DNA from: Antedon mediterranea
Lineage: Eukaryota > Echinodermata > Crinoidea > Comatulida > Antedonidae
NCBI RefSeq assembly: GCF_964355755.1
Contig: NC_092676.1
Location: forward strand, 19,514,288 to 19,578,287
Length of the DNA stretch: 64,000 bases
Direction: 5' to 3'
The stretch's first letter is position 1. Each line of letters starts with the position of its first letter. The notes below the pieces were generated by a model. It made no database searches and had not been told where the DNA came from. It was given only the letters and a program-made list of their open reading frames with translations. Shown here piece by piece: positions 34,524 to 43,997 of this stretch. The position numbers were made by a program, and so were the translations under genes.

Positions 34524-34743
34524 CATTATTGAAAAGCGTGTATAACGTGTTGAAAGCGTTTGGAACATCTTGAAAGCGTTTAAAGAATGAAAGGTCTTCG
34601 GCACGGCATAATGAGCTATTTTCGGTTTCATAAATTTCCGCATTTATTTCTGGACACGTGTTTTTAGCGTTGGTAAAAACAAAATACTTGTAAACTGTAT
34701 CTCTTAAACACATGTATCCGGGATTACATAAATAGAAATTTGA
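34524..34743 (-). CDS. Candidate internal exon: Cys-containing ectodomain
   Basis: Acceptor acatattgaaag (AG at 34745-34744) and a strong donor AATG|GTAAGG (GT at 34523-34522) bound 220 bases that are open in one frame: 73 codons plus one base. The peptide starts SNFYLCNPGYMCLRDTVYKY, contains two further cysteines (NTCPE, SSLCRAE) and a glycosylation sequon (NSS), and ends FQDVPNAFNTLYTLFNN. Composition is balanced and codons are mixed. The upstream frame is closed by TGA just before the acceptor, consistent with a real exon edge. The end recalls the pore-helix region of voltage-gated-type channels only loosely, and the following exon does not supply a selectivity filter, so that assignment is not made. 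Confidence 0.35.
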
Positions 34744-34769
34744 CTTTCAATATGTAACATAAACTTAGC

Positions 34770-34795
34770 CTATATATATATATATATATATATAT
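34770..34795 (+). repeat. (TA)n microsatellite
   Basis: About 13 TA dinucleotides, within a putative intron. Confidence 0.95.
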
Positions 34796-35158
34796 CACGA
34801 TATCATTTTCTATTTATCGATTTTTATATTCTATTTTGCTTGAATGGTGAATATATACATTCTAATCATGTTTTTATGCAGCTCACACATTAATCAGATA
34901 CCAAAGGGGGTGGGGCAGTGTACATGTACAGTCAAATACTGTTTGAAATAATAGACAAAAAAATAGATTGAAGATTAAAGAAGATCATTTAATATTTCTT
35001 TGATTTAATTCTTTTACGGTTGGGAAGCAAACAGTTCATTTGAAGTCAATATTTTCCCAAAATGTAATAGGAATAAATGTGTAATCTTATAATTTTGAAT
35101 GGTAACTATTAGGTTAGTACCTATCCAGACCTTGATTATAATACACGGACATCTCTAC

Positions 35159-35296
35159 CTCATAACAGTCACTCATTGTCGCAAGATAAACATAGGCCAA
35201 CATGTATTTTAACAGATGTGTTAGGTCGTTGAACGGCTTGAGTTTTTCAATTTCCGTGTACGGTTTAAAAAATAGGAACAGTCTTATTATTTCCCA
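35159..35296 (-). CDS. Candidate internal exon
   Basis: A good acceptor (gggtttacttctgtag, AG at 35298-35297) opens a frame WEIIRLFLFFKPYTEIEKLK that runs 46 codons to a phase-0 donor GAG|GTAGAG (35158). The frame stays open 15 codons further to a second possible donor ATAG|GTACTA, but only the first is in phase with the next exon. Residues are a mix of charged and hydrophobic (THLLKYMLAYVYLATMSDC), with one Cys. Starting right after the acceptor, the previous codon in frame is a stop, which agrees with an exon boundary. Unrecognised family. Confidence 0.35.
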
Positions 35297-35394
35297 CTAC
35301 AGAAGTAAACCCAAGGTTACTTTATTATGATTTCATTTTCAATATAATTTCCTTGTGTCGATTATGTACAATCATTTTCAAGGTACGGGTTATC

Positions 35395-35640
35395 GAATCG
35401 AGTGGCGGTTATGGCAGAGAGCCGCAGACCGTAGCCATAGAATCGGCACAGGTTCAAGGCTCTTGTCGGATGAGAACTTTAAACTAACTGGAGAGTATGC
35501 TACACATCTGGCTTATGTGCACTTTAAACCAGTGGGTGTACTAGTCCGACCATCATCCTCATAAGAGGCACTGCACTGTGGCTACCGTGGGTCCGAGAGG
35601 AACTAACTTCCTCAAGGGGGGAATAATAATTGTTTTTAAA
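35395..35640 (+). mobile_element. tRNA-derived SINE
   Basis: tRNA-like head with A-box-like TGGCGGTTATGG (about 35403) and B-box GGTTCAAGGCT (35453-35463), then a body containing ggatgagaactttaaactaac and a tail aaggggggaataataattg. The 69-codon frame across it is incidental. It lies inside the putative intron between the candidate exons at 36.0 and 35.3 kb. Confidence 0.6.
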
Positions 35641-35691
35641 CTAACGGGCAAATATTGGTAAATCGTCCTTTTATGATACAGTCAGTTGCAT

Positions 35692-35862
35692 GGGCCGGTC
35701 AGTGACGTAACGGCTATGAGCGCTCGCTGGTTAAACCCAGGGGCCTATGCAGTGCCCAGGCATTAAAATAGGCCTATGTCGAAAAAAAGGGGGGGGGGCG
35801 GGGTCACTTAGTGTTCCTAACCCAGGGGCCTCGGGCCTCTCCGTTTCGCCACTGGGGCCTGT
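35692..35862. mobile_element. hAT-type MITE, copy 1 (155 bp) with 8-bp target duplication
   Basis: The element 35700-35854 begins CAGTGACGTAACG and ends, inverted, CAGTGGCGAAACG. It is flanked by GGGCCGGT (35692-35699) and GGGCCTGT (35855-35862), an 8-bp duplication with one mismatch. The CAGNG tips and 8-bp duplications define hAT elements. The second half contains a G8CG4 run. Confidence 0.85.
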
Positions 35863-36006
35863 ATAGATAATATCTATCAAACGCTTGGGCAGAATTTAAG
35901 ATAACAGTCCGCGATCGAACCAAAATATCTAGACGCGTTACGTGTCCGACATGAATTAAATTGTGCTGACGCAAATGCGTTCGATGATGTGCCTCTGTTG
36001 ACGTAC

Positions 36007-36172
36007 TGTATCACAGATAATTATGCCCTGTGAACACAATAACAATACTGTAGTATATTGTATATGCATCGTCGGGAAATATAAGTCTACGCGCGACGCC
36101 AATTCAATAGCGATGGGGTTATCCGGGTGGCAACCCATTGCTAAATACGGTATGAACACCGTCCGGTCTAAA
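36007..36172 (-). CDS. Candidate internal exon
   Basis: Acceptor gacgtaatatag (AG at 36174-36173) and donor ACA|GTACGT (36006) bound 166 bases, open in one frame: one base plus 55 codons. The peptide begins LDRTVFIPYLAMGCHPDNPI and includes IELASRVDLYFPTM and a hydrophobic stretch near the end (TVLLLCSQGIIIC). It is relatively CpG-rich and GC-balanced. The plus strand also has an 81-codon frame over the same interval (36023-36268), so strand choice rests on splice sites and neighbours. It fits in phase between the exons at 36259-36343 and 35159-35296. Confidence 0.3.
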
Positions 36173-36258
36173 CTATATTACGTCAATTCACGACAATCCA
36201 ACTTCAATATATCTACCTTTGATTGTCTACTTATCCTTCTGTACTATAGGTTGTTCAC

Positions 36259-36343
36259 CCGGCCTTAATAATCCCGTTCACTTTTCCACGAATAGGGATA
36301 TTTTTAATGAAAAAACTGACCGCTAATCCAGGGAGTCGTTGAC
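36259..36343 (-). CDS. Candidate internal exon (85 nt)
   Basis: Acceptor gaaatatacaaag (AG at 36345-36344) and donor CCGG|GTGAAC (36258) bound 85 bases: two bases, 27 codons, two bases. The peptide starts QRLPGLAVSFFIKNIPIRGK. It is the most upstream member of the phase-compatible set 36343, 36172, 35296, 34743, 33349. The intron to the next exon would be only 86 bases, short but possible. The acceptor lacks a good pyrimidine tract, so this is the weakest of the five. Confidence 0.22.
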
Positions 36344-36685
36344 CTTTGTATATTTCCCCAAAATTCTAAAACTATTTATTTTCGGAAATCATAAAGAATT
36401 TGTGGTACGTTTTTAGTTTTTCTATTTCTCTGTAGAACGGACTGTCAATATCAGAAAAATAATTCTTTATAATCTATGATTTAAATTGTTGTATGTAGAC
36501 TGTTTTGAACCGTATTGTGGTTCTTTTAATGTGTTTCCTGTGGTTATACCCATCTCGTACCATACTAATTCAATCAAACAAAATACTGACATTGAGTAGA
36601 CCTACTTTAATACCGGTCAAAACATGAAGGCCTATCCGCCAAGTTCTTGGTTTCCTAATGTAGGCCTGAGTTGTTTTAATTTTAG

Positions 36686-36973
36686 GAAGACAGAAATGTA
36701 AGAAAAATATCACCGATAATAATTGATAATGACGATCTCTACAAAATTACTGGCTGTCAACCGCTAGAAGAATATGTCTACAAGCAACAATTCAACTGGA
36801 TCGGACATGTAATTAGAAAAGAAAATGAAGATCCTACAAAAATTCTTACTTTTCACATAACACAAAGTAAACGAAGAGGTCGGAAGATACCATCAGTACT
36901 TGATAGAGTTGTACAACAAAGTCAACTTACTAGATGCAACTTCATTAGAGCCTGCTTCAACAGAAATTTATAA
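36686..36973 (+). pseudogene. LINE reverse-transcriptase ORF, C-terminal remnant
   Basis: A 95-codon frame, open from just after a TAG to TAA at 36971. It contains DLYKITGCQPLEEYVYKQQF and then NWIGHVIRKENEDPTKIL, followed by KRRGRKIP. The sequence pattern 'G.Qpleeyi.kq.f.wlGHv.Rm...p.k.l.....kR.rGRp' is the conserved region after the RT domain in RTE-like/related LINEs, where GHVIR and the basic RGR motif are invariant. The frame has no start and no RT core, so this is a 5'-truncated insertion. The 3' UTR probably continues to about 37150. The absence of stops over 95 codons suggests a fairly young copy. Confidence 0.75.
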
Positions 36974-37152
36974 TTCCCAGCAATGTTTTAACTGTATATA
37001 TGAACTGTTTTATAAGTTGTTTTGTGACTGTGTAATTTGGTAGTAGTCACTCTCATACTGTAGGCCTACATTTAAAAGTAACACATCCAAATGCCAACTT
37101 CAAGTCAATGGCTACCAGATGTCTCTGTGAGACGGTTATTTGAACCAGTACC

Positions 37153-37172
37153 AGTACCAGTACCGAGTCTAT
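37153..37172 (+). repeat. (CCAGTA)3 short tandem repeat
   Basis: Three perfect accagt hexamers. Confidence 0.8.
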
Positions 37173-37221
37173 TCTTTTAATCCCACGTTCACCACGGAAA
37201 TGGGTGACTTCCAACTAGTTC

Positions 37222-37351
37222 CAGTGGCGGATCCAGGATTTTAAAATAGGGTGGGGTCAGGGCCAACAAAATAATGTAATGGTGAAATTTGAAAATCGTT
37301 TGCAGTGTACTTTTTGAAATTGTATAGGTGGGCCCGCCGGCTCCGCCTATG
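37222..37351. mobile_element. Short MITE with CAGTGGCGGATCCAGG end
   Basis: The left end CAGTGGCGGATCCAGGATTT is nearly identical to the left end of the 61.49-kb element. The inverted right end CATAGGCGGAGCC matches 10 of 13 bases, so the right tip has decayed. The flanks show no convincing duplication. Confidence 0.5.
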
Positions 37352-37359
37352 AGTGAAGT

Positions 37360-38200
37360 CTACAAGATACAGTATACAAATCCATTTGTGCGTTTTTTAT
37401 TTCATCAACTTAATTCATACGTAACTGTTTCTCTAATAATATCGTTTCATATCCACGTAATTTCTTCTTTCCGCATGTGGATAGGGAGTCCGGCTTATCA
37501 TCCAAAGTAGAAGGTTTGCAAGATTAGCCCTCACTACGTGTTTCGTAAGCCAAAGCTCCATATCCATATGGTACCAAATTTACTACATGGGCCTTGGTCT
37601 CAGATTCACCACATGGGCCTATATTCGATTCGCTGTGCGACAGTACAATTTATTTTAATACGATCAAGATAAATACAAAACAATAATGTGAGTTGCAAAT
37701 AAAACCGTAAATATTAGGTAACCACAAGAAAACAATTGTTCTTGTCTTGTTAGACCTTGTGTTTGTATGTCGTAAGAATGAAACACATAATAGTAAATAT
37801 TATTTTGTAACAGAATAAAACAATTTACATCAAAACAATGAAACAATAAATTACTGCTTTTAAGATGAATTGCTATAACACAAAATAAAGTGGGGTTTAA
37901 ATAATTTGCGAAAATAAGTATGTGAATGACATGTTAGTTTATCTCAATATCATCGATAAAATAAATTACAAACAGTTTTGTAACTATATTTAATTTATGT
38001 TACTGTTGAAATCTCTTAATTCGTAATGACAAGTAACGTACATTGACTGATGCCTAAAATTGGACCCTTAATGTCACGTATTCCCTTGAGTTAACATGGA
38101 GCCACTACGATATCGAATATAATGTAATGTATTAAACAGTGTGTTATTTATTAGCCCTATTCATATAACCGTATCTCTCAAATCCCAATCTCAAAGGAAA
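37360..38200. other. Intergenic or intronic stretch
   Basis: No feature recognised. A 60-codon minus-strand frame (37664-37846) lacks support. Confidence 0.35.
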
Positions 38201-38207
38201 AGGGTGC

Positions 38208-38472
38208 TTAATATAATATATAATTAATAACATTTATTAGGTAATTTTTATGTTGTTGATGTTTTGTTTTATCACTGTACCCCAATGTCGCCCACCCAAT
38301 CCCATGGGAAATACGCCTTGCACTAACAGGGCAACAGCACCGTAACAAGCGTTCATACACCCACAGTGACATTCTGAACTTGTCACTTATGATCACCATT
38401 TTTTCATCGCAACATTGTCGTGTTCATCGTATCCTGTGTTTTGTACCCATTCTTCAGATCGGTGTCTGGCAT
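38208..38472 (-). other. Possible 5' coding exon(s) of a minus-strand gene
   Basis: An ATG at 38472 in good context (gaaacATG) opens a 22-codon frame starting MPDTDLKNGYKTQDTMN and stopping at 38404. Immediately after, in the next frame, a 64-codon frame (to 38208) reads CCDEKMVIISDKFRMSLWVY and then ERLLRCCCPVSARRIS. The shift falls at a run of six A (gatgAAAAAAtgg), so either a one-base sequencing error or a pseudogene could join them. GC content and codon mix are above the background. It could be the 5' end of the candidate gene whose exons lie at 36.3-33.1 kb, but no exon was found between. Confidence 0.2.
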
Positions 38473-38536
38473 GTTTCCTCTCCCCGATTATATTTTGAGT
38501 TCGTTTGATTACAAAGACCCTCTTAACCCCTCTTTC

Positions 38537-38934
38537 TTTTGCACATATATTATAAGAGGCAATATTCAAGGCTTTGAATGGTCATGCGATCCGCCCTCTC
38601 GAAATTATACCATCATTAAAACCCTTCCCATTGTTTTTAAATCATTTCTTAATACCAAACAAATCTGTATTTAATTTGAGATATTCCAGCCAAAATGTTT
38701 TCGCTAGCGTTTTGTTAATTTACTTTGTATCTTTATTTTGCACATACAGTATAAGAGGCAATGTTCAAGACTTCGAATGGTCATGCGGTTCTCCCTCTCG
38801 AAATTATACCCAAAACCCTCCCATTATTTTTTTTTAAATTATTTCTTAATACCAGCCAAATCTGTATTTAATTTAAGATATTCCAACCACAATTGTTTCT
38901 CCAGCGTTTTTTTTTATTTTCTTTGTATGTTCCT
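38537..38934 (+). repeat. Tandem duplication, two copies of about 199 bp
   Basis: The block gcacata..tataagaggcaat... to ...ccagcgttttgtt starts at 38541 and again at 38740, with about 80-85% identity by eye, including ggtcatgcg..tc.ccctctcgaaattatacc in both. Confidence 0.85.
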
Positions 38935-39584
38935 AACAATGTTCTTTTAACATGCGGAATATGTATTCATGTAATTTTTAATGCCACAGGAAAGTAAATT
39001 GCATATTCGTTTTTACTCTATATATGGCAACAATGCATCTTTCAAACAATGCCTACTTGAAGATAAACCCTTATTTTGTGAATTACTTTGTGTCTCGCCA
39101 ATTGAGTGGGTGTGTAGGCTATATTTAATTTCACACAGAAAATAACTTCATTCATACGTTTATTTGTATTGATATATTTTTACGACTAGTGACGTAAATT
39201 TGTCTATTCTCTGTTAGAAATTTAAAGAAATACAAATCTATTTTTACAACAGTTTATGTCCCAATGACGTTATATGTTGTAAAGGTTTTCTTTATTATGC
39301 GTATGCCCTGGCCTTATAACAGTAATAAATAGAAATTTGTAATGCACACGTTTACACAAAGGGTGCTTAAGCCACTTTTTGGTGTCAACATAAAAAGAAC
39401 CGATTTTAAATATTATTGTTGTAAAACCCCAATTGATTCCGGTCTAGATTTTAAAATACAGGTTTTTAAAATGGTTTACGTGGAGCACATTTTAGCTGCA
39501 ACGCAATCTTTGTTTTTGTATATAAACTGTTTCCGAAGACACCCATCATGTTGGTGTTTTTCAATAGAAACAGTGTCAACGTCC

Positions 39585-39722
39585 TTAACCTCTGTCTACA
39601 CTATCAAACTTGATGTGACACAAAAATGTGATGTGACCATTATGGACACGATGATGTCATATCACTAACATATTTGGGAACATCACTACCATTTTTTTGT
39701 CAAACTAATTTGATATAGTGTA
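39585..39722. mobile_element. TTAA MITE, copy 4
   Basis: TTAA followed by CCTCTGTCTACACTATCAAA, with the interior family phrases (aaaatgtgatgtgacc, gacacgatgatgtcatatcact) and a decayed right end (tttgatatagtgtaaaa). Confidence 0.75.
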
Positions 39723-39724
39723 AA

Positions 39725-40735
39725 AAATAAAAACACAGATTCAACCAATTCATTAACTTATATTTGAAGACCAGCATATGTTCATATTTACCTAGCCATT
39801 TCTCGGTATACTGCATGTAAAATTATGTAATACAGTGTAATTGTCACATGTTATGTCTGTGTATTATGGTTAGGCCATTAAAAAAAACTATATTAACAAT
39901 AACAGTGAAGTAATCGGCTAGGTAAATATGAACATTTGCTGGTCTTCAATAATGAAATGGATTGATATTAGCTGTGTGGAGATACACCGTACAGAGAATC
40001 GGGTGCTTTACCCCCAGTATGATGGCTAGGGGAACAATGACCTTCAAACAGGTTATTTCAACGCACACTTTTCAACATAAATTGTGTCAACTTGGCCTGA
40101 TATGGGTAACAGTTGTAAACTGTTATCTAAACCATCGTTTATATTCACTGCCAAGATGGATTAGCATGATGTGTTCACAAATTATTAATTAGTAATTGGC
40201 GAGCTTGTTGAGCAATTCCTAGATTATTTTGACACTTAAAAAGCGAACAAATTGATTTGATTATAGCTGTGTATTGCCGTCTGTGGTTGTAAATTTAGTG
40301 TTATGTTTTTTGTGTAGTTTTATATGTCGTGTTCATGAAGGTTGAACTGGAGGAAATGGTTAAACAAGATTTATTTGTCATATACCCACATTGGCTATAA
40401 ATGTACTAAATATCATTACCATATTTTTATTATATTATGCTGTTGTGTTGAGCTACGACGTGATTTACCGTACTTTATATCGTAAATTTAAAAAAAAAAT
40501 GGAATGGTATCCGCCCAATTCATTTCATCTATTTTTCTTAATATGTTCACACATTAAATAGAACTTAGTAACAATAAACGCAACAACCACAACCAGATAA
40601 TTGGTGGTGGGTGTGGAGAAGGGTTTGGTTTATGTGCTCCGCCGTCTGTTGATTAAATGTATTTAATATTCAATGGATCTTGTAACAAGTTGTATAATCT
40701 CTGTGACAAATAACTCGAGGTGGAACCCCATAGCT
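39725..40735. other. Intergenic stretch
   Basis: The phrase tatttgaagaccagcatatgttcatatttacctag (39762-39796) recurs inverted at about 39918-39951 (ctaggtaaatatgaacatttgctggtcttca), forming a 190-bp fold-back centred near 39857. See the separate entry. Otherwise nothing recognised. Confidence 0.4.
39762..39951. mobile_element. Fold-back element, about 190 bp
   Basis: The left arm TTGAAGACCAGCATATGTTC and the inverted right arm TTGAAGACCAGCAAATGTTC (from about 39949) match over about 34 bases, continuing through ATATTTACCTAG. Long arms around a short unique centre suggest a MITE. No clear target duplication. Confidence 0.65.
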
Positions 40736-40736
40736 C

Positions 40737-40876
40737 GTGCCAGTCAGTGACGTAACGCAGGTCCCCTAGAGTCCTAAGGGACCCTCCAATGCTGAGTAGT
40801 TGCCCTGGGGCCCATTAAGCTCTGGGCTTAACCAATGAGCGCTTATACATATATCCCTTACACAACTGGTGTCAGT
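40737..40876. mobile_element. hAT-type MITE, copy 2 (124 bp)
   Basis: The element 40745-40868 begins CAGTGACGTAACG and ends (inverted) CAGTTGTGTAA. It is flanked by GTGCCAGT (40737-40744) and GTGTCAGT (40869-40876), an 8-bp duplication with one mismatch. The interior gggcttaaccaatgagcgct matches the inverted interior of copy 1 (agcgctcgctggttaaaccc). This copy is shorter and more decayed on the right. Confidence 0.75.
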
Positions 40877-40879
40877 TTG

Positions 40880-41460
40880 TGCAAGAGTGACGTAGACGTA
40901 GCGACTTCTTCACTTTTATCGGATACGTTTTTTGGTGGCGGATGAACCTCTGCGACGCGTAACTATGATCTTGTACGTAGTGACACACGGTCGGGTCCTG
41001 TGCAATTTACCCGATGACACGTTTTGCTTTGAACCTGTGACTGTGGTTAGCCAAGTTGGTAAGGGTTAAAAGGCTGTTACCTTGACTCTTGCACCATTCC
41101 CAATTTAGGATATCAGATAATTGGCTGGCAACCTTACGCGACTAAAGCCAAACAATGTTAGGTGCGTGTGTCACTCTTCCGAAGGAAACGAAATTCCCAT
41201 AATCACCGGCTATGTTTACCTAAATATAATCATTAGCACATTTATTTTACAGTTGTTTTGCCAAACTACTATCTTACTTTATCACTTGTAAATCACTGAA
41301 ACATTAACAACAAATTGAGGCTGGAAAGAGATTAAAAAAAAAAAAGATTTATACTTTGAAAGGAAGACCTGAAATCGCTCAATGAACATAATTTGTTAAA
41401 CATGGGAAAGAATCACTTGACTCAATCAAAAGCATTATAGTTTAAGTAAAGTTTGTTTTC
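40880..41460. other. Intergenic stretch
   Basis: Moderately CpG-rich DNA without a recognised gene. Confidence 0.35.
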
Positions 41461-41479
41461 TATTATTCGTTATGTTTTG

Positions 41480-41600
41480 TTTGTTAATAGTTTTCTGTTT
41501 TTCAACTGGCGTTACTTTTTGAGTTTTGCCCTCTTCCTTCATTTTACAATTTATATTGGATATTTGTTGTTTTTTTACTGCGGAAGAAAATAAAGGTTAA

Positions 41601-41649
<49 letters not shown>
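41480..41649 (+). mobile_element. LINE 3' end with (TTGA)12 tail
   Basis: A T-rich 3'-UTR-like stretch ends gaagaaaataaaggttaa and then (TTGA)n from about 41602 to 41649. The AATAAA-like signal plus short repeated tail is typical of CR1/L2-clade LINE ends. The repeat alone could also be an ordinary microsatellite. Confidence 0.5.
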
Positions 41650-41659
41650 CATATATGTT

Positions 41660-42770
41660 CATAACATATAATTATAATCATTTCATTTGGATCCTAATAT
41701 TATAGAAGAGACATTTTTCTTTTTTGTTGATCCAATAGATTGAAGTACTAAATATGGTACAACAATTAAAAAAAAAACTATTCTATAATTGTTCATAATT
41801 ATAATTGTGTGTGGAATTATTGTCATTTCCGATGATGATTAAATAAAGCTCGAATCAAGACTTCCCTCACGTAGGTTTTTTAAGTTTAGTAGGTTTTAAA
41901 TGTTATGCGAAGTTATATTTTTATTTTAGTTATTTCCAAACGCACATTAATTGTTGCTCTTCTTAGTACCGTACAGGACTAGGCCTGTTTTATTTTTTTA
42001 AATATAGTACATCTATTCTAGTAGGTAGCAGCTCTTCGTAAAATGTGTTATTCTAAAAGTAACTGTTTTCTATCTATTCTAACTGTTTAGTTCAATTTAA
42101 GTTTGTCCAATTTCGATAATTTCGGATATATAGGATGGAACTTCACGTTTGTCATCCGACAAGTTAGTAAAAAAACGCGTTGGAGAAAAAGTCGGTCGAA
42201 TATCATTTGGACTCACTAACGTGTTCATGTATGTAAAGTACGGATAAAACATTTCAACCGCTTTACTTTAGAATGAATGTAATCACGCCGTGTTTACAAC
42301 CGACGAAGTTGACCCGAACTAATTTCAACGTTTTTTCTCGTCTGCTGGGAATTGTCTAAGCTAAGTAAGTTCTTTATCTGGTATCGACACACAAAATACT
42401 GCTTCTGTCCACGGCTTGGATTTACCCAATTTATTTAAACATTCGTCGTTGAGGTTTTCTTCGTTTTGTTGCTTTACAGTTGACATATTGCTTTGTTTTA
42501 TTGAATTCATTTTTTAATTGTATGCGTCGCGCTCTTTATGTAGGACGGTTGATAGATATCCAAACAAAGTGTTGTCCGCATGCCTTCAAGGCCTGTCGTA
42601 CAGAAAAACCACCATCGCTAATTTGGTAACGAAAATATATATAACTTTAAAATAATTGAGGTTATTGACTGTTAGGCCTACTTTTTTTTTCTTTTTTTTG
42701 CGCCGCTCCTTTAAACAGTTATATTCAAGAGAACGCACGCATTACGAAAACATTACCATGCGGTAGCTTA
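41660..42770. other. Stretch with a possible plus-strand noncoding first exon
   Basis: Unique-looking, CpG-containing DNA. A strong donor-like CTAA|GTAAGT lies at 42365 after about 200 bases without A/T runs (from about 42150). No TATA or CCAAT box in a clear position, so an exon here is only a possibility. Confidence 0.2.
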
Positions 42771-42774
42771 TAGT

Positions 42775-43034
42775 TTATTGCGGCAGAAAATGGGTATTTG
42801 AAAACTCGGATTGGGCATGCGCACATCCCAAGGCACGTCTGGGAAAAGAGAGTCTATGAAAACATTTGCTGATCATGATATGATAAATCATGCACCAAAT
42901 TGAACCACTTTTAGCCTCACAAAGCCCGCCGAACACCAGACGGACAACCATTAAAAACTCGTTAAGAAATTGTCCAGTTTTTGGCGACATTCCGGAAAAT
43001 TCGAGTTTCGTAAACGCACGTAAAACATCCCAAA
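42775..43034 (-). CDS. Candidate terminal or single exon, unrecognised
   Basis: After a possible acceptor (cttaaataag, AG at 43036-43035) the frame reads WDVLRAFTKLEFSGMSPKTG, then QFLNEFLMVVRLVFGGLCEA, and stays open to TAA at 42775 (86 codons). The first 45 residues have amphipathic, protein-like composition with mixed codons; the last 40 are less convincing. It would start in phase 1, which does not match the donor phase of the candidate first exon at 43584-43654, so at least one boundary or an intermediate exon is missing. A CpG-rich GGCATGCGCACAT (NRF1-like) lies within it at about 42816. Confidence 0.22.
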
Positions 43035-43583
43035 CTTATTTAAGATGTCTAAATTTTAAAAAGCAATTAATTTAAATGAATTTTATCATAAAATATAACA
43101 ACAGAAGAAAAAAAACGGGATAACTATGGGATTAAACAAAAATAGGCCTAGGCCTATATGAAGATAATTTGTTGTATTGTACCGGTATTGATCATGATAT
43201 AATTGAAAATAGGCTAATAAAATGGTGGGTTCACGCCACAAAGGACGAGGTGCTTCATTCCAAATTGGTGGCTTACCACCAAAGAGTTCCATGTTTTAAA
43301 TCTTAAAATAATTTTATTATACAAATTCATCTTGCAATTTGTCATTGTCAAGGCAGGCCTAATCACAATAATCATCATCATGACATCATCGTCATCATCA
43401 ATGTTCGCAGAACAACAAATGTTTGAAACTCGCGTGACCAACAAGTCTGTCCATCTACGTCAGTGCCTAAATTTGGTATATAGGCCTACGCTTATAGGCC
43501 TACCTTTTTTTCAAAGATACCGTAAATATCGTAGATTTCCGATGTTTTTACAAATTCGGTGCATTGTGTGTGGTGTGACCTAC

Positions 43584-43654
43584 TTAACAACCCGGGCACA
43601 AAGACCAAACATCTCTATTTCGTCTGGAGACGACATGGTCGTCCTCCAGGACAT
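43584..43654 (-). CDS. Candidate first coding exon
   Basis: An ATG at 43654 opens MSWRTTMSSPDEIEMFGLCA followed by RVV, then a donor AA|GTAGGT (43583) in phase 2. An internal ATG (MSSPDEIEMF) lies 18 bases on. Codons are GC-balanced (TGG, AGG, ACG, TCG, GAC, GAG, GCC, CGG), unlike the neighbouring DNA. The plus strand also has an open frame here (43332-43658), but it begins in a CATCAT repeat. No family recognised. Confidence 0.28.
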
Positions 43655-43997
43655 TTGAACACTTATGTTTTTGGTTAAAATTAATTTTGGCGACGAAAAA
43701 AGCCTTTCAAAAAGTAAAAATAACTGTTTTTTGTTCTATTTTGTTTTTCTTCGGGGTATTCCACACAGACAATTTTAATTTGTGTAAGACGCCAACTTAG
43801 TTTTCGTTCAAATATATATTAGTTAATAATTATGTCATTAGATATCCAAATATGGTGATGTTTGGGAAATATTGAAGCAGATGAAGTAACAAAGATGTAA
43901 TGCGTATGTAACATGATCATGCTTTGATCTCCTAAATGTTTTTTTATTTTTATTTTTATTTTATTCAATTGAAACCAACAGTGATAATTACCGCCAC

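Noticed and set aside
34524-34743. Assignment of the exon to a voltage-gated-type cation channel pore
   Set aside because: Only a loose resemblance of NAFNTLYTLF to pore helices; the next exon has no selectivity filter and only one membrane segment.
35355-35564. 69-codon frame
   Set aside because: It lies over a tRNA-derived SINE with A- and B-box-like motifs.
39342-39668. 108-codon open frame
   Set aside because: Its last third is inside the TTAA MITE (39585-39722); no supporting signals.
43332-43658. 108-codon plus-strand frame
   Set aside because: It starts inside a CATCAT-type repeat; the opposite strand at 43584-43654 has a better start and donor.
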